NCBI GenBank assembly: GCA_045598025.1
Contig: JAZLLH010000059.1
Coordinates: 1 to 56,191 of the forward strand
DNA: 56,191 nt
Origin: UBA1195 sp045598025
Lineage (GTDB): Bacteria; Bacteroidota; Bacteroidia; Bacteroidales; WCHB1-69
Direction: 5' to 3'
Below the pieces are notes generated by a model that was given only the letters and a program-made list of their open reading frames with translations, did no database searches and was not told the DNA's origin. The stretch's first letter is position 1. Each line of letters opens with the position of its first letter. Shown here one piece after another: positions 7,851-14,928 of this stretch. Position numbers and translations under genes: made by a program.

Positions 7851-9986
7851 ATGCGGAGAATATCTTTTGTGATGTGTATGTGCTTCTTGTCTTTCGGCTT
7901 GTATGCACAGGATAAAGTGTTTGATTTGGGTGACCTGTTCTCCAACGGCAATCTGGCCGCAGGAAAGGTAAACCAGTGGCAATGGTTGCCTCAGAGCAGC
8001 GATATGGTGTATGTGCAAGGCAGTTCGCTGATGAAACGCACTATGCCTTCTGGCAAGGAAACTGTGTTCGTTACTTTGGAAGAAGTGAATGCTGCCTTGA
8101 AAACCGCCGGTTTGGGGACTTTGCGGAGTTTTCCGGGTATGGCGAAATGGACTTCTTCCACGGAGTGCTATTTCCGTGTTAAGGAAGGTTATGCCGCTTA
8201 TGATTTGGGTACAGGAAAAATCTCCCGTGTCATGAAAACATCGGTACCGGATGCTGAAAATCTGAAAGTGGATTTTGCTCATGCCCGTTTTGCCTATACC
8301 ATTGGTGACCACCTGTTTGTCTGTAAAGCAGGGGAAGAAGCGGTGCAAATTGACAAGGACGGGGCCAAGGAGGTGAGGTACGGACATGTGCCTCATCGCA
8401 ACGAGTTTGGAATAGAAAGCGGTTCTTTCTGGTCGCCTGGCGGCCGCTGTCTTGCCTTCTACCGCATGGACGAAAGCATGGTGACGGATTATCCGTTGGT
8501 AGAGGCTCAGGGCCGCATTGCAAGTCTAAAGAACATCAAGTATCCGATGGCCGGTATGACTTCTCATGAGGTTACATTGGGTGTGTACGATCTGGAAACG
8601 GGTACAACGGTCTACATGCAGACGGGCGAGCCCCGGGAGCAGTTTCTGTGCAGTGTCACTTGGACACCGGACGAACAGTATATCCTGATTGCCTTGCTGA
8701 ATCGGGAACAGAACCATTTGAAATTGAATAAATATAATGCGAAAACGGGTGCTTTTGTGCAGACTTTGTTCGAAGAAACAAACGACCGTTACGTAGAACC
8801 TTCCGATCCGATGTATTTTCTTCCGAAGCAACCGGATCAGTTTTTGTGGGTCAGCCGTAGAGACGGTTGGAAGCATTTCTATCTGTATGATCTTTCCGGC
8901 AAATTGTTGAAACAGCTGACTTCCGGACCTTGGGAAGTGAAGAGTTTTGCCGGTTTCGACCAGACGGGAAGCAAATTGTTCTTCACCTCCAATAAAAACG
9001 AAATCACGGGAGAGCAGTTCTATGTACTGGATATGAAGAAAGGAAAGATGCAGTGCATTACCCCTGAAAACGGAACGCACAATGTGCAGCCCAATGCTTC
9101 CGCTGATTATTTCCTGGATGTGTACAGCAGCATTTCCCAGGAATCCCGTTACGTGCTCCGTGGAAAAAACGGGGAAGTAAAGGAAACACTATTGGACAAC
9201 AAAGGGTATCTGAAAGCGTATGCCATTCCGGAAACCCGTATTTTCTCCATTAAAAATGCAAACAATGACGATTTGTATTGCCGCATGATCCTGCCCGTGC
9301 ATTTCGACAGCACCCGAAAGTATCCTGTGTTTTATTATGTCTACGGTGGCCCCCATTCCCAACTGGTGACGGATAGTTGGCTGTCCGGAGGCTGGTTCCT
9401 GCAGTATATGGCACAAAAAGGCTATATCGTTTTTACCTTGGATAATCGGGGTACCAGCAATCGGGGATTTGAATTCGAAAGCTGCATTCACCGTCATCTC
9501 GGCGATTATGAAGTGGAAGACCAGATGTGCGGTGTGAATTATCTGCGCAGCCTGTCCTATGTGGACACTTCCCGCATGTCAGTGGATGGCTGGAGTTACG
9601 GAGGATTCATGACATTGAGTCTGTTTACCCGTCATCCCGGTGTGTTCAAAAAGGCAACGGCCGGTGGCCCTGTCATTGACTGGAAGTATTATGAAGTGAT
9701 GTACGGAGAGCGCTACATGGATATGCCGCAGGAGAATGCCGAGGGCTATGAGAACGCCTCTCTGCTCAACCGGGTGGATTCCATACAGGGCGATCTGCTG
9801 ATTTTTCACGGAGCTCAGGATGGAACGGTGGTGTGGCAGCATACGTTGCAGTTCATTACAAAATGTATTGCCAAGGGGAAACAGGTGGATTATTTCATCT
9901 ATCCGACTCATGAACACAATGTGATGGGAGCGGAGCGCCTGCATTTATGGAAAAAGATAGAAAAATTCCATCAGTATGAAAATTAA
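7851..9986 (+). CDS. Dipeptidyl-peptidase IV-like S9 serine peptidase
   Basis: A 711-residue periplasmic or secreted prolyl oligopeptidase family enzyme. The start at 7851 gives the signal peptide MRRISFVMCMCFLSFGLYAQ. An eight-bladed beta-propeller (DPPIV_N, roughly residues 90-440) is followed by an alpha/beta-hydrolase domain. The catalytic triad is visible: Ser582 in GWSYGGFM, Asp657 in GAQDGTV, and His689 in THEHNV. The propeller contains the RMDESMVTDYP stretch, resembling the Glu-containing segment by which DPP-IV enzymes hold the substrate amino terminus. Enzymes of this type clip Xaa-Pro or Xaa-Ala dipeptides from peptide N-termini and serve peptide nutrition in asaccharolytic Bacteroidales. 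A lipoprotein gene follows after 28 bp, probably on the same transcript. Confidence 0.9.
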   Translation: MRRISFVMCMCFLSFGLYAQDKVFDLGDLFSNGNLAAGKVNQWQWLPQSSDMVYVQGSSLMKRTMPSGKETVFVTLEEVNAALKTAGLGTLRSFPGMAKWTSSTECYFRVKEGYAAYDLGTGKISRVMKTSVPDAENLKVDFAHARFAYTIGDHLFVCKAGEEAVQIDKDGAKEVRYGHVPHRNEFGIESGSFWSPGGRCLAFYRMDESMVTDYPLVEAQGRIASLKNIKYPMAGMTSHEVTLGVYDLETGTTVYMQTGEPREQFLCSVTWTPDEQYILIALLNREQNHLKLNKYNAKTGAFVQTLFEETNDRYVEPSDPMYFLPKQPDQFLWVSRRDGWKHFYLYDLSGKLLKQLTSGPWEVKSFAGFDQTGSKLFFTSNKNEITGEQFYVLDMKKGKMQCITPENGTHNVQPNASADYFLDVYSSISQESRYVLRGKNGEVKETLLDNKGYLKAYAIPETRIFSIKNANNDDLYCRMILPVHFDSTRKYPVFYYVYGGPHSQLVTDSWLSGGWFLQYMAQKGYIVFTLDNRGTSNRGFEFESCIHRHLGDYEVEDQMCGVNYLRSLSYVDTSRMSVDGWSYGGFMTLSLFTRHPGVFKKATAGGPVIDWKYYEVMYGERYMDMPQENAEGYENASLLNRVDSIQGDLLIFHGAQDGTVVWQHTLQFITKCIAKGKQVDYFIYPTHEHNVMGAERLHLWKKIEKFHQYEN

Positions 9987-10014
9987 TCATGTTTAAACAT
10001 AAAAATCTATCAAA

Positions 10015-10506
10015 ATGAAAAAGTTAGTATGTGTGCTGTGCCTTTGTGCACTGGCCTTTGCTTCCTGCAAAGAAGAACCGAATGATGACGGAACTCCCAA
10101 AGTGTCGTATAACGGAACCTATGTAGGTGAGTATACTTTTGGAAAAGGTGATTCCACCAAAAACGGGAACATCGTGGTTATCAATAATCCTGTGAACGAC
10201 GGCATATTGTTGTACGGAATACTCCCCTTCAAGAAAACCGATACGACGGGATTTTTCCGTGCCAGTTCAGCTACTACAGAAACTATGGTGAAGGTACTGA
10301 CGGCTATTGGTATACATCTGCCCGCCGGAACGTCGGATGCATTGAGAAACCTGGATGCGACGGCTGCTTTCCGAGACGGAGTGCTTACCATGAAAATGTC
10401 TTATTCTATTGAAATTCTGGAAGCCCAAGTGGATGTAAATATGCTGCAGTTCGTTGGAACCAAAAAATCCAAATTGGCTGACGAAGAAAGCGAAGGAAAC
10501 GAATAA
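10015..10506 (+). CDS. Small lipoprotein, DUF4840-like
   Basis: A 163-residue protein with a lipoprotein signal peptide: MKKLVCVLCLCALAFASC with the lipid-bearing Cys at residue 18. The acidic KEEPNDD after it resembles the surface-export signals reported for Bacteroidetes lipoproteins. The rest is beta-rich with SYNGTYVGEYTF, VVINNP and GVLTMKMSYSI strands, reminiscent of a lipocalin-like or DUF4840 barrel. It lies 28 bp after the S9 peptidase gene and just before a strong terminator, so the two likely form one transcript. Function unknown; family call is tentative. Confidence 0.75.
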   Translation: MKKLVCVLCLCALAFASCKEEPNDDGTPKVSYNGTYVGEYTFGKGDSTKNGNIVVINNPVNDGILLYGILPFKKTDTTGFFRASSATTETMVKVLTAIGIHLPAGTSDALRNLDATAAFRDGVLTMKMSYSIEILEAQVDVNMLQFVGTKKSKLADEESEGNE

Positions 10507-10530
10507 TTTCCATCGTTTGTTACCAAAGTC

Positions 10531-10574
10531 AAAAAGAGAGTCAGGTCGGCTTAAGCCGACCTGACTCTCTTTTT
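10531..10574. terminator. Perfect bidirectional terminator, 44-bp inverted repeat
   Basis: A perfect inverted repeat of 2 x 22 bp centred on TTAA, with A and T runs on both flanks (AAAAAGAGAGTCAGG ... CCTGACTCTCTTTTT). It lies between the plus-strand lipoprotein gene (stop 10506) and the minus-strand glycosyltransferase (stop 10593), and can stop transcripts from both sides. Confidence 0.93.
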
Positions 10575-10592
10575 ACGCTTATCGGTTCGAAT

Positions 10593-11525
10593 TTATATTC
10601 TTTCTTTGATTTTGTACTGGTTGCGGGTAGGAGAGTTCCGGCAGATGAGTTCACCGAGGAATCCGGCCAGGAACAGCATGGTACCCATCAGTATGAACAG
10701 CATGGATACGTAGAACCACACACTATTCGTCAGAGCGATACGACCACACAGACGCATCGCGCACACAATAGCGAAGGCTATGAATCCGAGCAGGAAGGAT
10801 GTAGTGCCTATCAGACCGAAAAAATGCATGGGCTGCTTTCCGAATTTGGAAATGAACATGATGGTAAACAGGTCTAAATAGCCGTTGACGAAGCGGTTCA
10901 AGCCGAATTTGGTGGTGCCGTATTTGCGTTTTTGGTGTTTGACTACCTGTTCACCGATTTTGGTAAAGCCTTCCCATTTGGCGATAACTGGAATGTATCG
11001 GTGCATTTCGCTGTACACTTCAATGTTCTTGACGACTTCCTTTCGGTAGGCTTTCAGTCCGCAGTTGAAATCATGCAAGGGAATTTTCGACATGCGTCGG
11101 GTGGTCCAATTGAAAAATTTGGACGGAATATTTTTGGCTATTTTGGAATCGTAGCGCACCTTTTTCCATCCGGAAACCAAATCGTATCCATCTACGGTGA
11201 TTTTATGGTACAGACCCGGAATTTCCTCGGGACTGTCCTGCAGATCGGCATCCATGGTGATGACGACTTCACCTTGCACAGCCTCAAATCCGACATTCAG
11301 TGCGGCCGATTTGCCGTAGTTCCGTTGGAAACGGATGCCGTGGATGTTGGGGTTTTCCTGTTGCAGGCGGCAGATGGTTTCCCAAGAATGGTCGGTGCTT
11401 CCATCGTCCACCATGACGATTTCGTAGGTAAATTGGTTTTCCTTCATTACCTTATCTATCCATGCACTCAGTTCGGGCAGGGATTCTTCCTCGTTCAAAA
11501 GGGGTACGATTACTGAAATATCCAT
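10593..11525 (-). CDS. Family 2 glycosyltransferase, DPM1/ArnC-like
   Basis: A 310-residue GT-A fold transferase anchored in the inner membrane. The start is the ATG at 11525 (MDISVIVPLLNEEES); an upstream in-frame ATG at 11603 lies beyond the promoter box. Motifs are VIVPLLNEEESL, the nucleotide-binding VDDGSTD, the metal-binding DADLQDSPEE and the KRKYGTTKF loop typical of polyprenyl-phosphate glycosyltransferases. Two C-terminal membrane segments (about residues 225-255 and 260-290) follow. Family members load a sugar onto undecaprenyl or dolichol phosphate for lipid A or glycan decoration; the sugar here cannot be predicted. Transcribed alone, convergent with the lipoprotein gene. Confidence 0.88.
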   Translation of the reverse strand: MDISVIVPLLNEEESLPELSAWIDKVMKENQFTYEIVMVDDGSTDHSWETICRLQQENPNIHGIRFQRNYGKSAALNVGFEAVQGEVVITMDADLQDSPEEIPGLYHKITVDGYDLVSGWKKVRYDSKIAKNIPSKFFNWTTRRMSKIPLHDFNCGLKAYRKEVVKNIEVYSEMHRYIPVIAKWEGFTKIGEQVVKHQKRKYGTTKFGLNRFVNGYLDLFTIMFISKFGKQPMHFFGLIGTTSFLLGFIAFAIVCAMRLCGRIALTNSVWFYVSMLFILMGTMLFLAGFLGELICRNSPTRNQYKIKERI

Positions 11526-11553
11526 GTTTTTTTTCTTAAATTTTTTGAAAGTG

Positions 11554-11561
11554 CAAAAGTA
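11554..11561 (-). promoter_or_regulatory. -7 box TACTTTTG for the GT2 gene
   Basis: On the minus strand TACTTTTG sits 28 bp before the ATG at 11525, the same spacing as several other genes in the window. Confidence 0.6.
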
Positions 11562-11604
11562 ATAAAAAATCAGATAGGATATGCAAAGATGTTGTATTTT
11601 CAAT

Positions 11605-11612
11605 TATCTTTG
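11605..11612 (+). promoter_or_regulatory. -7 box TATCTTTG for moxR
   Basis: TATCTTTG on the plus strand, 71 bp before the moxR ATG at 11684. It lies back to back with the GT2 promoter box on the other strand. Confidence 0.55.
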
Positions 11613-11683
11613 CAGTTCTGTAAAAAAGGTGATCTTTTTTCTGACAAATAATTAATACATAAACAGATAAGAGAAGACTATCC

Positions 11684-12661
11684 ATGGTATCGTATGCATC
11701 GGATGTGGAAGCGGTGAAGGCGTTCACAGAAAAATACGCTCAGTTGAAGGAAGAAGTAGGCCGTGTCATCGTCGGGCAGGATGAAGTGTTGAAAAATATC
11801 CTGATTACGATTTTCGGTCGGGGACATGTGCTGCTGATCGGTGTGCCAGGTTTGGCCAAAACATTGATGATTACTACGATAGCTAAAGCTTTAGGTTTGT
11901 CGTACACCCGTATACAGTTTACACCCGACCTGATGCCTTCCGATATCATGGGTACGGAAATCCTGGACGAAAACCGAAATTTCAAATTCGTCAAAGGACC
12001 GATTTTTTCCAACATCGTATTGGCCGACGAAATCAACCGTACTCCGCCCAAAACCCAGTCCGCCTTGTTGGAGGCCATGCAGGAACGCAGCGTTTCCGTT
12101 GCGGGAGAAACCCGTCTGCTGCCGGAGCCCTTTTTCGTCTTGGCCACTCAAAACCCGATTGAGCAGGAAGGTACCTATCCTTTGCCGGAAGCTCAGTTGG
12201 ACCGCTTTATGTTCAACATTTACCTGGATTATCCGACTTTTGAAGAAGAAGTCAACATTGTGAAAGGAACTATAGGTGGTGCATTGTATGAACCGAAGCA
12301 GGTGATTGACAAGGAGGAAATTCTGTATTATCAGCATCTGTTGCAGCGTATTCCCGTGGCCGACAATGTGTACCGGTATGCTGTCCGTCTGTCGGTGATG
12401 ACACGTCCGGGTACGTCCAATGCCCATGCCTGGGCTGACAAATATCTGGCCTGGGGAGCCGGCCCTCGCTGTTCTCAGAATCTGATTGTAGCGGCCAAAT
12501 GTCATGCTGTGCTTTCCGGAAAACTTTCGCCCGACATTGAGGATGTGCAGGCCGTTGCCTGTTTGGTGATGCGTCATCGTATAGTGAAGAATTACCGCGC
12601 TGAGGCAGAGAATATTTCCATAGAATCCATCATTGACGAATTTTTGAAAGTGCGCGAATAA
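11684..12661 (+). CDS. MoxR-family AAA+ ATPase
   Basis: A 325-residue cytoplasmic AAA+ chaperone-like ATPase. Walker A is GVPGLAKT, Walker B is VLADEINRTPPKTQSALLEAMQE, and the sensor-1 region ATQNPIEQEGTYPLPEAQLDRF is almost a MoxR signature. The lid domain follows. MoxR proteins usually act with von Willebrand-factor-A and DUF58 partners encoded next door to mature metal-containing or envelope complexes. Here no DUF58 or BatA gene follows; instead a 1-nt overlapping PD-(D/E)XK-like ORF comes next. Family certain, substrate unknown. Confidence 0.92.
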   Translation: MVSYASDVEAVKAFTEKYAQLKEEVGRVIVGQDEVLKNILITIFGRGHVLLIGVPGLAKTLMITTIAKALGLSYTRIQFTPDLMPSDIMGTEILDENRNFKFVKGPIFSNIVLADEINRTPPKTQSALLEAMQERSVSVAGETRLLPEPFFVLATQNPIEQEGTYPLPEAQLDRFMFNIYLDYPTFEEEVNIVKGTIGGALYEPKQVIDKEEILYYQHLLQRIPVADNVYRYAVRLSVMTRPGTSNAHAWADKYLAWGAGPRCSQNLIVAAKCHAVLSGKLSPDIEDVQAVACLVMRHRIVKNYRAEAENISIESIIDEFLKVRE

Positions 12662-13122
12662 TGGATGCTTCGGATGACCGACCGTGCCGGGTGCGCACGC
12701 AGAATGGAAAAAAGGAGATATACGATCCGGTACGTCGCCGTTTCGTTGCATTGACACCGGAGGAAACCGTTCGGCAGTCCTATCTGCACTACCTGATTGA
12801 TGTTCTGAATTTTCCGCGAATTTCGCTTTCCGTTGAGAAAAAAATCGTGTACAACGGGCTGACCCGGAGGTATGACATTGTGGCTTACCGTCCGGATGCT
12901 TCGGCACTACTATTGGTGGAGTGCAAGGCCGAGTCGGTACCACTTTCCGGTGATACTCTTTACCAGGCGGCCATGTACAATCATGAATTGCAGGCGGATT
13001 TTGTGGTGCTGTTCAATGGAAAACGACAATGGGTCTGTGCCCGCGGGAAAGATGGATATCACCCGCTCTCTCAGTTGCCATCCTATGAGGAGGCTGCGGC
13101 TTATACCCATTCCGAAAAATGA
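12661..13122 (+). CDS. HsdR N-terminal-like (HSDR_N_2) PD-(D/E)XK protein
   Basis: A 153-residue protein whose ATG shares one base with the moxR stop (TAATG), so translation is probably coupled. It contains the type I restriction R-subunit N-terminal fold: EETVRQSYLHYLIDVL, then RRYDIVAY, then LLVECKAES, the D...ExK nuclease pattern, and YQAAMYNHELQADFVVL. Stand-alone versions are widespread in Bacteroidetes and no helicase or methylase domain accompanies it here, so it is not a restriction system. It might be a small nuclease or a DNA-binding remnant fold; the role is unknown. A 38-bp gap separates it from the nucleotidyltransferase gene. Confidence 0.82.
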   Translation: MDASDDRPCRVRTQNGKKEIYDPVRRRFVALTPEETVRQSYLHYLIDVLNFPRISLSVEKKIVYNGLTRRYDIVAYRPDASALLLVECKAESVPLSGDTLYQAAMYNHELQADFVVLFNGKRQWVCARGKDGYHPLSQLPSYEEAAAYTHSEK

Positions 13123-13160
13123 TATAGAATAAAAAATAAATAAATAAAAACAGAAAACAT

Positions 13161-14075
13161 ATGCAACAGAAACCTGCTTTATTGGTATTGGCTGCCGGCA
13201 TGGGTAGCCGTTATGGCGGACTCAAGCAGATCGACAAACTGGGTCCGAACGGAGAAACCATTATAGACTATTCCATTTATGATGCGCTTCAGGCCGGCTT
13301 CGGGAAGGTCGTCTTCGTTATCCGCAAGAGCATAGAGGATGATTTCAAAGAAGTGATTTTCAATAAATACAAAGATAAGGCGGAAGTCGATTACGTTTTG
13401 CAGGAGTTAGACAGTCTCCCGGAAGGATTCCGTTGTCCGGAAGATCGGGTAAAGCCCTGGGGTACGGCCCATGCCATTTTGATGGCCAAGGATAAAATCG
13501 ACACTTTTTTTGCTGTCATCAACGGGGATGATTTTTACGGTCGTCATGCTTTTCAAACTCTGGCAGATTACCTGAAGTCTCTTTCTTTGACAAAGGATGT
13601 CGACATGTACAGCATGGTAGCCTACAAGCTCGCCAACACTCTCTCCGATAACGGGAGCGTATCCCGCGGTGTTTGTCGGAAAGATGCGCAGGGCTTTTTG
13701 AGCGGTGTCAAGGAACATACCAAAATCCAGGAAATCGAAGGAAATATCATCCATACCAATGAGGATGGAAGCATTGTTCATCTGGAACCGGATACCCTGG
13801 TCTCCATGAATTTCTGGGGATTCCATCCGTCTCTGTTTGCCCATTTGGAACGCATGTTCAAGGAATTTCTGAAAGAAAACATCAATAAGCCCAAGGCTGA
13901 ATGCTATATTCCGATGGTGGTCGATACGCTGATCCAGAACGGACAGGCTCGGGTGAAAGTGCTGAAGACGGATGCCGAGTGGTTTGGCATTACCTATCAG
14001 GAAGATCGTCAGGGAGTGGTGGATGCGTTCCGTCAGCTGTATGCGGACGGAGTGTATCCGGAATACCTCTGGTAG
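13161..14075 (+). CDS. Sugar-phosphate nucleotidyltransferase (GalU/RmlA-type fold)
   Basis: A 304-residue NTP-transferase. The N-terminus LLVLAAGMGSRYGGLKQ is the nucleotide-binding GxGxR...K signature. WGTAHAILMAKDKI and VINGDDFYG provide the base-recognition and metal-binding aspartate regions, and the later ECYIPMVVDTLI segment fits the hexose-phosphate uridylyl/thymidylyl group. Such enzymes make UDP- or dTDP-sugars for surface glycans. It may be cotranscribed with moxR and the HSDR_N_2 gene. The exact sugar and nucleotide cannot be told; it lacks the length of a classical GlmU. Confidence 0.85.
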   Translation: MQQKPALLVLAAGMGSRYGGLKQIDKLGPNGETIIDYSIYDALQAGFGKVVFVIRKSIEDDFKEVIFNKYKDKAEVDYVLQELDSLPEGFRCPEDRVKPWGTAHAILMAKDKIDTFFAVINGDDFYGRHAFQTLADYLKSLSLTKDVDMYSMVAYKLANTLSDNGSVSRGVCRKDAQGFLSGVKEHTKIQEIEGNIIHTNEDGSIVHLEPDTLVSMNFWGFHPSLFAHLERMFKEFLKENINKPKAECYIPMVVDTLIQNGQARVKVLKTDAEWFGITYQEDRQGVVDAFRQLYADGVYPEYLW

Positions 14076-14097
14076 AGGCTCGGACTATCCGGACTTG

Positions 14098-14850
14098 TCA
14101 TTGAACGTTCTGGATTTGTTTGTCCGGACATTCTGTCTGCTCGGAGTCAGCAGTCAGTTTTCTCAGACAGACGGAAGCGCACCAGCAGCCGAAAAGGGCA
14201 GTGAGGTAGGATATGCTTCCGATGCCTTCCGACGCCGGGGCATCCGCAGGACGTGCATGCTTGGTCTCGTCGGAAAAAACGACTTCCACACCCTTGCTGA
14301 TGCCGGCTTTGCGAAGTCGGGTCCGTACAGCGGCAGCGAGACCGCATTGGTAGGTTTTGGAAATGTCGCAGCAGCGAATGCGGGAGGGATCCGTTTTTTC
14401 ACCGGCTCCCATTGCACTGACAACAGGCAGTCCTCTGCGGACGCAGCATTCCAGCAGTCTGACTTTGGGTCCCACACTGTCAATAGCATCGATGACATAG
14501 TCAAAAGCACCGGCCTGCAGCACTTCATCCATGCGTTCTTCATTCAAAAATTCAGTCAGTAGGCGAATGTCCGCTTCCGGATTGATGTCATGGAAGCGAT
14601 CACGGAGAATTTCGGTCTTATAGCATCCAACGGTGGATTGCAAAGCCGGCAGTTGACGGTTGCGGTTGGTGTCGTCAATCCGGTCACCGTCTGCGAGCGT
14701 CAGCGTCCCGACGCCTGCGCGGCAGCACATTTCGGCTGCATAGGCACCGACACCGCCTAAACCCACTATCAATACGTGAGTCCGATTCAGTTGTTCTGTC
14801 TTTTTCTCACCCAACAGCAGTTGGGTTCTTTCCTGCCAATGTTTCTGCAT
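14098..14850 (-). CDS. tcdA: tRNA threonylcarbamoyladenosine dehydratase (E1-like, TcdA/CsdL)
   Basis: A 250-residue ThiF/E1-superfamily protein. It opens with RTQLLLGEKKTEQL, then the ATP-binding loop VLIVGLGGVGAYAAEM, a following acidic strand (TLADGDRIDDTNRNRQL) and FDYVIDAIDSVGPKV. This order and spacing are those of TcdA, which uses ATP to cyclise t6A37 of tRNA to ct6A. The start at 14850 (MQKHWQERTQ) fits the family; an in-frame ATG at 14871 adds seven residues. It is convergent with the nucleotidyltransferase gene, 22 bp apart. MoeB/ThiF roles are less likely because no sulfur-carrier gene is nearby. Confidence 0.87.
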   Translation of the reverse strand: MQKHWQERTQLLLGEKKTEQLNRTHVLIVGLGGVGAYAAEMCCRAGVGTLTLADGDRIDDTNRNRQLPALQSTVGCYKTEILRDRFHDINPEADIRLLTEFLNEERMDEVLQAGAFDYVIDAIDSVGPKVRLLECCVRRGLPVVSAMGAGEKTDPSRIRCCDISKTYQCGLAAAVRTRLRKAGISKGVEVVFSDETKHARPADAPASEGIGSISYLTALFGCWCASVCLRKLTADSEQTECPDKQIQNVQ

Positions 14851-14928
14851 GTTTTGGTTTTTTGCTTGCATTTCTTCCTTTCAGGGAAGGCTTTTTCTTG
14901 TCTTTAGAGTGATAGCCGCTCTGTTTTT

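Noticed and set aside
9989..10000. Palindrome ATGTTTAAACAT between the S9 peptidase and lipoprotein genes
   Set aside because: Only 12 bp, AT-rich, without T run or neighbouring regulator; could occur by chance.
12661..13122. A restriction-modification or phage-defence locus
   Set aside because: Only a stand-alone HsdR-N-like fold is present; no methylase, specificity subunit or helicase is nearby.
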